From 20CM-2-55-15 sp963738025 (GTDB taxonomy: Bacteria > Acidobacteriota > Terriglobia > 20CM-2-55-15): a stretch of 64,000 nt of DNA. Location: NCBI GenBank assembly GCA_963738025.1, contig CAVTWA010000011.1, forward strand, positions 682,001 through 746,000, in the 5' to 3' direction. Shown in pieces: positions 18,299 through 27,316 of the stretch; the first letter of the stretch is position 1, and each line of letters starts with the position of its first letter. Under the pieces are notes generated by a model. The model saw only the letters and a program-made list of their open reading frames with translations. It was not told the DNA's origin and made no database searches. The position numbers and the translations under genes are program-made.

Positions 18299-19276
18299 TC
18301 ACAAGATCGCACTCAGAAAGCTCGAGCCGACGTTCGTAAAATTGAATGCGTGAAGGCCAAACTGGCTGGCCATATCGGCGCAAGCCTGAATGCCGCGCCG
18401 GCTGTTGCCATATCGATCAATTCGTGGCGAGTACGTGGCGAACCCGAGTTGACGATTAACCACAGCCATCACACCGCCGCTGACACCGCTTTTGGCCGGG
18501 ACGCCGACTTCGTAAGCCCACTGGCCGGAGTAGTCATACATGCCGCACGTAAACATCACCGATAAAATGTCCTTTACATAAACGGGTTCAAATACCTGCT
18601 TTCCCGTAAGCGGATTCCGGCCCATGTTGGACAGCGTGCCCGCCATCACCGCCAGATCGCGACAGGTTACCAGGATCGAGCATTGCTTGAAGTAAAGATC
18701 CAGCGCCTCTTCCGCCTCGTCGTGAAGCAGGCCGAAATTCAGCAGCAGGTAAGCGATTGCACGGTTTCTATGGCCAGTGCGCCGCTCCGACAGATAAACA
18801 TCCTCGTCGATCGAGAGTTCACGGCCCGCCGCCGCGCTGAAAGTGCCGAGGATTTGATCCAGCGCGGCGTCGCCATCACGCGCATGAAGCAACGCCGTGA
18901 CGGTGATCGCTCCTGCATTGATCATCGGGTTATGCGGCTTATTCGTCCCGCTTTGCAGTTCGATTGAATTGAAGGCATCGCCGCTTGGTTCCACGCCGAC
19001 GTAGCGGAATACCTTGTCGTGGCCAACCTCCTGAAGCGCCATACCGAAGGTAAAAGGCTTGGAAATCGACTGTATCGTGAACGGTGTATCGGACTGACCT
19101 GCCTCGAAAACCTGGCCGTCGGACGTTACGAGACAGATCCCGAAATGCTCCGGATCGGCTTTCCCGAGTTCCGGGATATATGTCGCCAGTTCCCCTTCAA
19201 CCAGCGTCTTGTGTTTGTCATAGAGTGTTTCAATCGCGCTTTGAAGCTCGTGTTTTTCCGTACACTTCTCCGGCAT
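18299..19276 (-). CDS. glsA: glutaminase A
   Basis: 325 residues from ATG 19276 after GGGAG; the frame is open to 19333 but without a ribosome site. It is a class-A beta-lactamase-like fold. The nucleophile pair is Ser70-x-x-Lys73 (TIQSISKPF), with NPMINAGAI, a Tyr-containing TCGMYDYSG and a C-terminal VPAKSGVSGGVMAVV. All of these are standard for GlsA. It hydrolyses glutamine to glutamate and ammonia in the cytoplasm. Length fits the family (~305-330). Confidence 0.95.
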   Translation of the reverse strand: MPEKCTEKHELQSAIETLYDKHKTLVEGELATYIPELGKADPEHFGICLVTSDGQVFEAGQSDTPFTIQSISKPFTFGMALQEVGHDKVFRYVGVEPSGDAFNSIELQSGTNKPHNPMINAGAITVTALLHARDGDAALDQILGTFSAAAGRELSIDEDVYLSERRTGHRNRAIAYLLLNFGLLHDEAEEALDLYFKQCSILVTCRDLAVMAGTLSNMGRNPLTGKQVFEPVYVKDILSVMFTCGMYDYSGQWAYEVGVPAKSGVSGGVMAVVNRQLGFATYSPRIDRYGNSRRGIQACADMASQFGLHAFNFTNVGSSFLSAIL

Positions 19277-19478
19277 CCTGCTCCCCTCCCTGAATAAACC
19301 CGTCGTGAAATCGATTTTGTGCCTGACGAGCACACATGAAGACGTCGTGGTCCAGTGTCGTCGTAACAGCGGTGTTGGCGGCGAGATAAGTACGGCGTTG
19401 TACGAATCGAGTTTGTAAGCTAGAGAGTCTTACTTGTCAAGGACTTAAAATGATTCATTGGTTTTTGATAAGCCACGG

Positions 19479-19548
19479 ATTGAACGGATTTAACGGATGG
19501 GCGCATTTACCGACTGTTTAATGCGCCCATCCGTTAAATCCGTTCAAT
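19479..19548. repeat. inverted repeat (29-bp arms, attgaacggatttaacggat type)
   Basis: Arms 19479-19507 and 19520-19548 are exact reverse complements around a 12-base loop. The element begins 3 bases beyond the stop of the kinase-TPR gene (19552) and likely acts as its terminator. It is preceded by ataagccacgg, the signature of the family at 22414, 43714, 44426 and 51745. Confidence 0.9.
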
Positions 19549-19551
19549 CGC

Positions 19552-20433
19552 TCACTGCAACCGGGCGTACTCGGCCTTGGCCTGCTGGAGAACCGGGATG
19601 TCGGCGTCGGCGTCCTTCCAGAGCGTGAGAAAATCACCGTAGGCACTTTTTGCTCTGGCCTTGTCTCCCGACAAAGCGAACACTCTGCCGAGTTGCAGAT
19701 GCGCCAGAGCGCCGATGGGGTCCGCGCCGACAAGACCACGATGATCCAGGACCTTTTGAAACTCAGCCGCCGCTTCCCCGTATTGGTGGGCGGCCACAAG
19801 GGCTTCGCCGCGCACATACGCGGAGTGCAAACCGCCAAGATAAAAATTATTGAAGTTGAGGCCGTTCACCGCCAGCTCATAGCGAAGAGCGATTTGCAGC
19901 CGCTCCGCGCTCTCTGCGGGCTTGCCCCGCCCCAGTGCGGCTAACGCGCGAAGCACCGGTACGTAGGTGAATTTGACAAACGTATCTTCTGGAAAGCGCT
20001 TTTCTAAATCCCCGGCGAGCGCCTCTGATCGAGAAGAGTCTCCGGAAAGAGCCAGGGCAAGGGCGGCGCTGTATTCGACATCCCGACCGTTCGAAAGCTC
20101 GAGCGCTGCCACAGCGTTCCTTTTTCCTTCAGCAACATTCCCGTAAACGGCTTCCCATATGGCTCGTACGGCCTGGTAACTCGCTGCCTCCCCGCGAACT
20201 CCCTCTTGCAGGGCCAGGTCCACGGCGCGGCTCGATGACCGCCGGGCGGCCTGTACGCGGCCGGAACGAGCCAGAGCAAGAGCCTCCGCGTGAGCCAGGC
20301 GGTACTCCACTCCATGCTTGCCCTTGGCCAGAGCCACTATCCGGTCCATCTGGTTCTGATCACCCTTTAACACCGCGATGTTGTACCGGATCACCGGAAG
20401 ATTGGAATTCTCCAGCTTGCGTTCGGAAGCGCT
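19552..20433 (-). pseudogene. C-terminal TPR part of the Ser/Thr kinase gene (after a frameshift)
   Basis: The frame entered near 20425-20440 reads ASERKLENSNLPVIRYN and then TPR-like helices to 19552 (VEYRLAHAEALALARSG, GGLHSAYVRGEALVAAH, GALAHLQLGRVFALSGDK, LTLWKDADADIPVLQQAK). That is the usual C-terminus of acidobacterial kinase-TPR proteins. It joins the kinase frame by one missing or extra base, so a full gene would encode about 930 residues. Confidence 0.75.
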
Positions 20434-22336
20434 GCTGAAGACTGCTCTCGGCTTCGGGGAAGCGGCCGAGGAAAAACAAGCTTTGCGCAAGACTGCCGTA
20501 TCCGAACACCTCGTCGGGATTGGCCACGATTCGGCTTTGGGACATCTCCATCGCTCTTTCAAATCGGCCGGTCCCATGGGTGGCAAGGCCCCCCAGGAAA
20601 CCCTGGGCGTTTGGATTCTCCCCGCGAGGATAAGTCTGATACCACAATTCGAGGGTCTGGTATGCCTTTTCCAGGTTTCCCGTGACGTCCCGATCGTAGA
20701 GAAAGTCGATAAAGAACCTCTCCCGGTCGCTGACTCGATCCCGCAGTTGCCAGGCTTTTGTGACGCTCTCCACCGACCCCAGAAAAGCCTGCGCCATCGC
20801 GAATTTAGGGTCGATTTCGACAGCACGCCGGTAAAAAGGTAAGGCGGCGCCAGTCCCGGAGGAGACGACCACTTTCATTCCGGTGCTGTAAGCTTTGAGG
20901 GCCTCGAGCGAAGATGTCGTGGCCTCGGCGAGCGGTGTCGAATGCTTTTGCACCGTGGCCAGCGATTCGCCCACCCGGGTTCTGAATTTGCTTGCGATCT
21001 GACTGAGAGCGTTCAGGACATCTTCTCTCCGCGCTGCCACAGTCTGCTCCTGGTCCAGAATGTTTCCGGTGTTACAGTTCCTGGCGCGCAAGCCCAGCAC
21101 ATATTGGCTTCCAAGGCTTGCGATGGAGCCCCCCAGAACTGCAGCGCTGGCGGTTCGCTCGCAGATCTGCTGCGCGATTTCCGGGGTCAGCCGTGCATCT
21201 TTGGGCTGTCCCATGAGCGCCAGTATCTTCTGGACCTGATTGTCCGAAATCAGGTTCAGGAACTGCGATTGTTGGAGTTCCACGGCCAGTCCCTGGCGCA
21301 GCGTGTCGTCGAAAACAGGATCGCCAGTTGTGTTCGTGAAATCAGCGAGGACGATCGTGTCCTTGTCTGTCAGCAACCGTGCCTGGCCACGCTCCTGCCA
21401 GAAGAAGAGCGCAGCGGCAGCCGTAATGAGTGCCGCAGCGGCGATCCCATACTTGAACAGAGCACTGCTTCTTCGCACTGCAACGCCAGTGATCAGGCTC
21501 GAGTGCCAGCGCTTCAAATCGGCGCGAAGTTCCGCGGCAGACGCATACCGCAACGTTCGATCCTTTTCCAGAAGCCTGCCGATGATCCGCTCCAGCTCGG
21601 CAGAGACCTTCGGATTACGCTCCCTCGCCGGTTGCGGCGTCTTATTTAGCAAAGCGTCGATGATGACCGGTAATGTGGGACCATCAAACGGACGTGATCC
21701 GGTTGCCATTTCGTAAAGAACCACGCCGAACGACCAGAGATCGCTGCGCGCATCGACGGCCTGGCCGCGAGCCTGCTCCGGCGACATATAGGCGACGGTG
21801 CCAATTGCGGAGCCCGGCTCGGTGAACGTATCTACTGCAGTCGCGTCTGCTTCCGCAACTCGATCTTGCTTCGCAAGCCCGAAATCGAGAACCCTGGCAT
21901 CGCCACGTAAAGTAACGAAAATGTTCGCCGGCTTGATATCGCGGTGGATGATTCCTTTGGCGTGGGCTGCGTCCAGCGCGTCGGCCACCTGAATGGCCAG
22001 CGTTAAAGCAGTCTCGACGTCCAATGACCCGTTTCCGATCCGCTCGCTGAGCGTTTCACCTTCCAGCAGCTCCATGACAAGAAACGGATGTCCAGCCGCC
22101 TCACCCACGTCATACACGGCGCAAATATTCGGATGATTGAGGGCTGAAGCAGCCCTCGCCTCGCGCTGAAAACGCTCTCGCGCAGCTTCAGTTCGGAATG
22201 CCTGAGGCAGGACCTTTACTGCGACGTCGCGGTGCAGTCGAGCGTCCCGGGCGCGATACACTTCGCCCATACCCCCTTTGCCGATCGGAGCAAGGATTTC
22301 GTAGGGGCCGAGTTTATCGCCTGCGGATAGCGCCAT
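20360..22336 (-). CDS. membrane Ser/Thr protein kinase (PknB-like) with TPR sensor region, frameshifted near its end
   Basis: The start is ATG 22336 (TTG 22345 is the outer option). The kinase domain spans residues ~10-275: Gly loop GKGGMGEV, Lys41 in VAVKVL, HRDIKPAN (Asp133), DFGLA (Asp151) and MSPEQARG. One TM segment follows at ~295-313 (GIAAAALITAAAALFFW). The outer part has an FTNTTGDPVFDDTLRQGL module and TPRs. The frame ends at 20360 in non-homologous sequence (QQRFRTQAGEF...), while the true continuation is in another frame down to 19552. No substrate is indicated. A 65 bp palindrome lies 77 bases upstream. Confidence 0.88.
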   Translation of the reverse strand: MALSAGDKLGPYEILAPIGKGGMGEVYRARDARLHRDVAVKVLPQAFRTEAARERFQREARAASALNHPNICAVYDVGEAAGHPFLVMELLEGETLSERIGNGSLDVETALTLAIQVADALDAAHAKGIIHRDIKPANIFVTLRGDARVLDFGLAKQDRVAEADATAVDTFTEPGSAIGTVAYMSPEQARGQAVDARSDLWSFGVVLYEMATGSRPFDGPTLPVIIDALLNKTPQPARERNPKVSAELERIIGRLLEKDRTLRYASAAELRADLKRWHSSLITGVAVRRSSALFKYGIAAAALITAAAALFFWQERGQARLLTDKDTIVLADFTNTTGDPVFDDTLRQGLAVELQQSQFLNLISDNQVQKILALMGQPKDARLTPEIAQQICERTASAAVLGGSIASLGSQYVLGLRARNCNTGNILDQEQTVAARREDVLNALSQIASKFRTRVGESLATVQKHSTPLAEATTSSLEALKAYSTGMKVVVSSGTGAALPFYRRAVEIDPKFAMAQAFLGSVESVTKAWQLRDRVSDRERFFIDFLYDRDVTGNLEKAYQTLELWYQTYPRGENPNAQGFLGGLATHGTGRFERAMEMSQSRIVANPDEVFGYGSLAQSLFFLGRFPEAESSLQQRFRTQAGEFQSSGDPVQHRGVKG

Positions 22337-22413
22337 GAGGTCCAAAGTCTACTGCCTCGTTTGAACTTGGTCGAGAACTTCGCGACAGAACTTCGACGGC
22401 GGGGAGGAACATA

Positions 22414-22478
22414 ATAAGCCACGAATTGAACGAATTAAACGAATTGAATTCGTTAAATTCGTTCAATTCGTGGCTTAT
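22414..22478. repeat. 65-bp palindrome, copy 1 (ataagccacgaattgaacga family)
   Basis: This almost perfect palindrome (one mismatch pair near the centre) has the same sequence at 43714-43778 and 44426-44490. It lies between the start of the kinase gene and the end of the MBL-fold gene. Confidence 0.95.
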
Positions 22479-22494
22479 CCTCCCCGTCGCATGC

Positions 22495-22516
22495 AACTTT
22501 CACGCAACTGACCCGT
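22495..22516 (+). promoter_or_regulatory. ECF-sigma-type promoter-like sequence (duplicate of the one before the ECF sigma gene)
   Basis: AAC (22495-22497), 16 bases, CGT (22514-22516), inside tgcaactttcac...gacccgtaatgcaatgat. The same block precedes the ECF sigma gene at 44504-44525, also next to a 65 bp palindrome. Here it points into the 3' end of the opposite-strand MBL gene, so any transcript would be antisense. Confidence 0.45.
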
Positions 22517-23315
22517 AATGCAATGATGATAAATTACATCGCGGGGTAAGGTCCGTGGATGGATTTAACAACGAGTTCCGGGCTCTCGAATCGTCTACGA
22601 CAACGACCTTGTAGGTCCGCCCGCCGGGGTCCACACGAACCACAATGTGTCCGATACCTTTTATTTGATCGGCGCGAGCTCCAATGGAGGCGCGTGTCGG
22701 CTCACGCAGGACTGTAGCAAATACATCCCTGACCCCGGGATAAGCACGGGGCGCCATGATGCGTACCAATTGATCCGCGCGCCCGACGCGGATTCGCTCG
22801 ACCTGCATGGAACCATCGCTTAGGTGTTGCTTCAGGAACCGTTGGTAGTCCTGAAATGAGCCGTCCGTAGGCGGAACCGGATACCTGTAGTCCGGAGCCC
22901 CGCGATCAATCACTTTTCGAATAGGAATGGACCTGGCTACATCGGCGAGTCCACCCATGTGATCCGCGTGAGAGTGTGTGATCAAGGCGTAGTCAAGACG
23001 CCTTGAAGCCGATTCCGAAAGGACGCGATCGATGTAATACGCGATCCAGGCGCCAGGACTTCGGCTGCCGTTCGGATGCGGATCCGTGAACGGAGCGACA
23101 GGAGGGCCGGCGTCGCCCGCATCGATGAGCAGGGTTGTGCCGTCCGGCATGATCACAAACGCCGAATTTCCACGGCCGGTGCTGATCTGATGAATATCCA
23201 GTGAACCGGGTGACCAGCGTGCAATCTGTTGTCCCACTCGATCCTGCTGCGCGAAGGATTGAGAGACCGTTGCAAACACAAGCGAAGCTATCGCGATTGC
23301 CAGATACTTGTGCAT
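22500..23315 (-). CDS. exported metallo-beta-lactamase-fold hydrolase
   Basis: 271 residues from ATG 23315, immediately after GGGAGGT. A signal peptide (KYLAIAIASLVFATVSQSFA) precedes a fold like the ComEC C-terminal/MBL group: STGRGNSAFVIMPDGTTLLIDAG, then the zinc motif THSHADHMGG. Near the end the frame reads RARNSLLNPSTDL, while the +1 frame reads ELVVKSIHGPYPAM and stops at 22534. The second is the usual tail of this group, so a one-base change near 22590 probably altered the C-terminus. Confidence 0.8.
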   Translation of the reverse strand: MHKYLAIAIASLVFATVSQSFAQQDRVGQQIARWSPGSLDIHQISTGRGNSAFVIMPDGTTLLIDAGDAGPPVAPFTDPHPNGSRSPGAWIAYYIDRVLSESASRRLDYALITHSHADHMGGLADVARSIPIRKVIDRGAPDYRYPVPPTDGSFQDYQRFLKQHLSDGSMQVERIRVGRADQLVRIMAPRAYPGVRDVFATVLREPTRASIGARADQIKGIGHIVVRVDPGGRTYKVVVVDDSRARNSLLNPSTDLTPRCNLSSLHYGSVA

Positions 23316-23519
23316 ACCTCCCTGATCATCGGTTGCGGCCGCCCGTACGTCAACGAGCGCCACAGCCATTCGATGGGATCGAATTGATAGTGTTCAAGCC
23401 AAAAAGATTGTGAAACATTTTCAGATCAGTTGGGGGCCAATCCAGCAGATCACGGCGCGTGTGGCACGGTCGCAATGTGGGCGTTGCGGGCGCGATCCGC
23501 ACGCGTTCTTTTTTCAGGA

Positions 23520-23681
23520 CTAGATTAGATGGTCATGGGGAAGATTTTCTATCAGTTCCTCCCATTGGTCGAAACAGCAGAGACAACTTTTGACGTGGCC
23601 TAACTCTTCAAGCGTGAAGACGGAATGATCACTAGCCAGAATTTCGGTGAACCGTTTAGACGACACATGTTCGGTTTCCAT
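23520..23681 (-). CDS. small Cys-rich protein (53 aa)
   Basis: ATG 23681 to TAG 23520 encodes a 53-residue protein with a GHVKSCLCCFDQWEEL core. The HxxxCxxC pattern resembles the zinc-finger core of anti-sigma-like small proteins and matches the neighbour at 23858 (EHIKNCPDC). The two are divergent. No clear ribosome site is visible. Function unknown. Confidence 0.5.
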   Translation of the reverse strand: METEHVSSKRFTEILASDHSVFTLEELGHVKSCLCCFDQWEELIENLPHDHLI

Positions 23682-23857
23682 GACTGTGCAGGATACCAGT
23701 ATGAGACTGAGTCACTGTGTAAAAAGCATGCGAATTTATGATCGCCGCCGAGTTCATAAGGAACCAATAAATCAGTAATTTTTCTTATATATTTGATTCG
23801 TAAATGCCGCCATACTTCGTTTTCTGCCAATTTAAAAAGAAACGGAGCGACGAAGTG

Positions 23858-24034
23858 ATGGATCACGTCGAATCGCATCGATTGTTTGAACTGGCTCACC
23901 TGCCCGCCATCCTCGATCAACCCGAATGGGAACACATTAAGAATTGCCCCGATTGCGCGGGCGCGTTTATGCGTCTGGTAGACCTGACCGAACGCTGCTA
24001 CTCCAGACTCACGGTGGAACCGGTTGGTTCTTGA
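23858..24034 (+). CDS. small zinc-finger-like protein (58 aa)
   Basis: ATG 23858 after GGAG. The core WEHIKNCPDCAGAFMRLVD carries an H-x3-C-x2-C pattern as in zf-HC2 anti-sigma domains, but there is no membrane segment. It is the last recognisable gene before the tRNA-Lys fragment and lies outside the proposed island. The remaining stretch to 24295 shows no gene. Confidence 0.6.
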   Translation: MDHVESHRLFELAHLPAILDQPEWEHIKNCPDCAGAFMRLVDLTERCYSRLTVEPVGS

Positions 24035-24295
24035 AGCTGGCGCAGCGCCGGGACCTTCCCTGGATTCCTGATTCCTTGCCCTAAGCCGATATCCGGCGTA
24101 TCGTTCGCCCTGAAATAAGCGGCCGGCCTTGCCGTTACTAGCGGCGCAGCCGGCCTAACCACTACGAACCTGTGTTTACATGGCTTCCTTGCTAAGTAAA
24201 GCCGCCATTCTCCCCTCTTTGGGTTGCCGGGTGGTTGCCAACCATCATTTTCAGCCTGTTTATTGAATCCTGCAAACCATTGATTCTTTAGGTAG

Positions 24296-24337
24296 TGAGC
24301 CGGGCTGGACTCGAACCAGCGGCCCTCTCATTAAAAG
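24296..24337 (-). other. tRNA-Lys 3' fragment, probable attachment-site copy
   Basis: 42 bases match the 3' part of the intact tRNA-Lys gene (38418-38459) at 40 positions and in the same orientation: anticodon-loop 3' side, T arm and acceptor 3' strand. The 5' half is absent. Such fragments mark the far end of an element integrated at a tRNA 3' end. Confidence 0.8.
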
Positions 24338-24590
24338 AAGAATCGTAGCAGCCTATCTTGTTGGTTCTCCGTGGTTCCAGGCTATGGGAATCGTCCTCAG
24401 TTCATCCCATTCGGAAAAAAATGTTCACTCATTTGTTCACTCGGCCGCGCTCGTTCAACCCGGGCTGGGTGAATGATCGTGAGAAACTACCGCCTCAAGT
24501 GGTCGATAGTTCGTGAGAATTCACAACGAAGCCGTCAAACGATTGATTTACAAAAGTTTCCGTTGAGCTGCACGAGTTGGCTTTGACCAA

Positions 24591-25222
24591 CACGTGTTCG
24601 TCGCGATCGACAGGTGTTCGTCACGATTTACACGTGTTCATCACGATCGACACGTGTTCGTCGCGATCGACACGTGTTCGTCGCGATCGACACGTGTTCG
24701 TCACGATCGACACGTGTTCGTCGCGATTTACACGTGTTCGTCACGATTTACACGTGTTCGTCACGATTTACACGTGTTCATCACGATCGACACGTGTTCG
24801 GCGCGATCGACACGTGTTCGTCGCGATCGACACGTGTTCGTCACGATCGACACCTGTTCGTCGCGATTTACACGTGTTCGTCACGATTTACACGTGTTCG
24901 TCACGATTTACACGTGTTCGTCGCGATCGACACGTGTTCGTCACGATCGACACGTGTTCGTCACGATCGACACGTGTTCGCCACGATTGACACGTGTTCG
25001 TCACGATCGACACGTGTTCGTCGCGATCGACACGTGTTCGTCACGATCAACACGCGTTCGTCGCGATCGACACGTGTTCGTGCGCGATCGACACGTGTTC
25101 GTCGCGATCGACACGTGTTCGTCGCGATCGACACGTGTTCGTCACGATCAACACGCGTTCGCCGCGATCGACACGTGTTCGGCGCGATCGACACGCGTTC
25201 GTCACGATCTACACGTGTTCGT
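24591..25222. repeat. 20-bp tandem repeat array, 32 copies
   Basis: The unit is CACGTGTTCG plus a 10-base variable half, mostly tcgcgatcga, tcacgatcga or tcacgattta. There are 32 occurrences at exact 20 bp steps, with a single one-base insertion near 25081. A 140 bp (7-unit) higher-order period is visible (24721 onward repeats at 24861). The unit contains the palindromes CACGTG, TCGCGA and CGATCG. Because the unit has no stop in several frames, long ORFs appear by chance. No unique spacers exist, so it is not CRISPR. Confidence 0.95.
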
Positions 25223-25229
25223 TGATTTC

Positions 25230-25792
25230 GATACTCTGAATTGGCCCACTTCGATGCTTTGATTTGGCCCACCCCTGAACCAGAACCTGCGACCGTGTAA
25301 GACAGGAATGTAGTCGGCACGAGGCGGGTTTGGACAGGAGACGAAAAGTGGAGCTATTTGAACAAATCAGGCGTGAGTTCGAGTGTGGATCGGCTGCGTC
25401 AGTCAAAAGCGTGGCGAAGAAGTTCAGCGTGCATCGACGAATGGTGCGGCAAGCACTGGCGGACGCAAACCCTCCAGGGCGGAAGATTCCCGAGCGAAAG
25501 CGCCCGCGAATCGATTCCGTTGCGGAGTTCCTCGATCAGATTCTGGCTGGCGACGGCAACGCGCCTCGGAAGCAGAAACACACGATGTGGAGGCGGATTC
25601 AAGAGGCCGGAAAGCCGGGTGGCCGAGTCGACGGTTCGGCAATATGTACGCGAACGCAAGCGGGAGTTGGGATTGTTGAAACGGGAAACCTTCGTGCCGC
25701 ATAGCTATAACTGGGGTGTTGAAGCTCAAGTCGACTGGTGCGAAGCCTATGCCGATGTCGACGGCCGTCGCGAGAAACTGCGGTTTCCCTAA
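25230..25792 (+). mobile_element. IS21-family remnant (left end and 5' part of istA)
   Basis: Two short repeats, gaattggcccact and gatttggcccacc (about 25238-25271), look like the multiple terminal repeats of IS21 elements. A truncated istA follows. No istB and no right end are seen, as homology stops at about 25790. Confidence 0.7.
25330..25792 (+). pseudogene. istA: IS21-type transposase IstA, truncated and frameshifted
   Basis: Frame 1 from 25330 carries the HTH N-terminus (VKSVAKKFSVHRRMVRQAL). Near 25620 the homology moves to another frame (RVAESTVRQYVRERKRELG, then AQVDWCEAYADVDG), which holds the first catalytic Asp region. It ends at a stop after REKLRFP, at about 150 of the usual ~500 residues. 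It is non-functional. Confidence 0.8.
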
Positions 25793-25859
25793 AACACATG
25801 GTTTCGGGCCGCGGCTTATGGCCCGTTTGGCTTGAGCATAATCTAATATAGGCACTGAT

Positions 25860-26636
25860 ATGCCTAAGAGGATTGTAGATCGAGCGACGGGACAGACGAT
25901 ATTTCGTTATCGCGGCCATGAGATGTCGGGACTTCTGCCGACCGTCCTTTACAAATACCTTCCGTCGCAGTATGCAAACGCCCTGATCGAGGAGGGCGAG
26001 GTGATGTTTTCTACGTTATCGTGGTTCAAGCAGTTGGAAGATCAGCGGCGGGGAGATCTCCTCGAAGGCATTTAAGTGCACCGGCCAGAGAACGGTTTGG
26101 AAATCACAATGGTCCATCGGGTGGGCGACCCCAGCATGACTGGGCAGCGGCGCACCTTATCGCAAGAATCTCTATGAGGTCATTGGACAAGATCACATTT
26201 TCATCTATTCAACTTCACTACAGCCTGGGCTGAGCCAGTTTTCAAGCGGAAGTGACGAAAGCGCATGCGTCGAGATTCACAGTCCCGCGAAGTTTTTTGG
26301 ACGCCTAAAGGCAAGATTGCGCAAATGGCCGCGCATCGGCAAGACGGCAGTCATTCACGACCGCGTTCGCTACTATGCAACGACAGATCTGCCCGGGACG
26401 ACCTACGCGTTGCCAGACCGTATCGTTTTCCATAAACACGAAACATTTGCGGAACAATGTGAATATCGCTTCGCGTTCGGTACGCGAGGCGACGTATTCG
26501 ACTTTGAACGCGTGCAGTTGTCGTTACGATCGTCTGGCGCTATATCCCAACCTCGGAACTTGAACACCTCCGAACACCGGCTTAAGGTTCAGATTGGGTC
26601 GCTGATGGATTGCTGCCGAGTCGTAGAGACACGTTG
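25860..26636 (+). pseudogene. broken gene of unknown family (DUF2971-like start)
   Basis: The frame from 25860 reads VLYKYLPSQYANALIEEGE and VMFSTLSWFKQLEDQRRGD, then meets TAA at 26073-26075. It continues as VHRPENGLEITMVHR, stops again, then shifts frame to KNLYEVIGQDHIFIYSTSL, ACVEIHSPAKFFGRL and DRIVFHKHETFAEQCEYRF up to 26636. The YKY... and FAEQCEYRF signals recall the DUF2971 family. One nonsense change and one frameshift make it a pseudogene. The role is unknown; some relatives sit in defence islands. Confidence 0.55.
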
Positions 26637-26849
26637 ACGTGCCACAAAAACCCGAGCAGGCGAGCAGGCCCCGCTCATCTTCGCTGTGTGCCACGCTCCT
26701 CGCGGAATCACAAGCGAGCGTCCCGCATTAAGCGCAACCTCCCTCACGTCATCGGGAAGGTCCAGCAAAAACGTCGCACTGCCTTCAAGCATGAACAGGA
26801 GTTCGCCGCCCACTGGATGCATTTCCCAATTCGTCCAGTCGGCATTCAT
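26589..26849 (-). CDS. cupin-domain protein (possibly 5'-truncated)
   Basis: From ATG 26849 the frame reads DWTNWEMHPVGGELLFMLEG, LNAGRSLVIPRGAWHTAK: a single cupin with the His/Glu metal-site pattern. The cupin fold seems to begin before this ATG (GFTLLTVLT is in frame), so the start or an upstream exon-like portion is lost. The final ~20 residues look out of frame. It overlaps the 3' end of the broken gene on the other strand, supporting decay. Confidence 0.5.
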   Translation of the reverse strand: MNADWTNWEMHPVGGELLFMLEGSATFLLDLPDDVREVALNAGRSLVIPRGAWHTAKMSGACSPARVFVARQRVSTTRQQSISDPI

Positions 26850-26977
26850 GGTCAATACTGTCAGCAGTGTGAATCCTGTGCCGTCGCCGCTCGGCGGCGC
26901 GCAGATTGCTAACCAACAGTGTGTCCTGAGCAGTTCGGATGTGCACTCACCGCTGGCTCCGCAACCGATCGCTTCTC

Positions 26978-27139
26978 TCACGCCTCGTGAGCCATCTCTT
27001 CGGCGCAGCCTGGGTGCCCGCAATTACAGGATAGCTCGGTCAGTTTGCGCATGTCGTGGCAATAGGCGCTGCAGTATTTTTCAGCTCGGGGGGCCGGACA
27101 ATTACATGCTGGATGCGCGCATTTTTGATTCTCAGCCAT
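26978..27139 (-). CDS. bacterial metallothionein-like protein (SmtA/BmtA type)
   Basis: 53 residues from ATG 27139, 8 bases after GAGGAGG. Cysteines are arranged as CAHPACNC, EKYCSAYC and LSCNCGHPGC. This is the bacterial metallothionein pattern, in which a GKxYCS loop lies between Cys-rich ends and His helps bind Zn or Cd. Family proteins are ~55 residues. It should sequester zinc or cadmium in the cytoplasm. It sits as cargo in the island with no metal regulator beside it. Confidence 0.8.
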   Translation of the reverse strand: MAENQKCAHPACNCPAPRAEKYCSAYCHDMRKLTELSCNCGHPGCAEEMAHEA

Positions 27140-27316
27140 TTGATCTGCCTCCTCATCCGCCAATTTCAGCGGTTGGATCATAAAAGCGAATTTGGAACCT
27201 TTGAATTGGGTGAAAGGGAAAAAGGGTCAGACCCTCTCGAAATCCCACCACAACTGGGGCTGACCCCTCATCCGTCTCCGCCGGATTTCGAAATATCATC
27301 AGTGGTCAGCAGCCGC

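Noticed and set aside
23600..23935. A 111-residue minus-strand frame
   Set aside because: It overlaps both small Cys-rich genes, which have better protein character, and its own product shows no family features or ribosome site.
24591..25222. CRISPR array
   Set aside because: There are no unique spacers. Every 10-base interval is a variant of the same few sequences, and no cas genes are near.
24577..25320. Long open frames in several readings over the tandem array
   Set aside because: A 20 bp unit without stops automatically gives open frames with a 20-residue period. The predicted sequences are low complexity, start at arbitrary points and lack ribosome sites.
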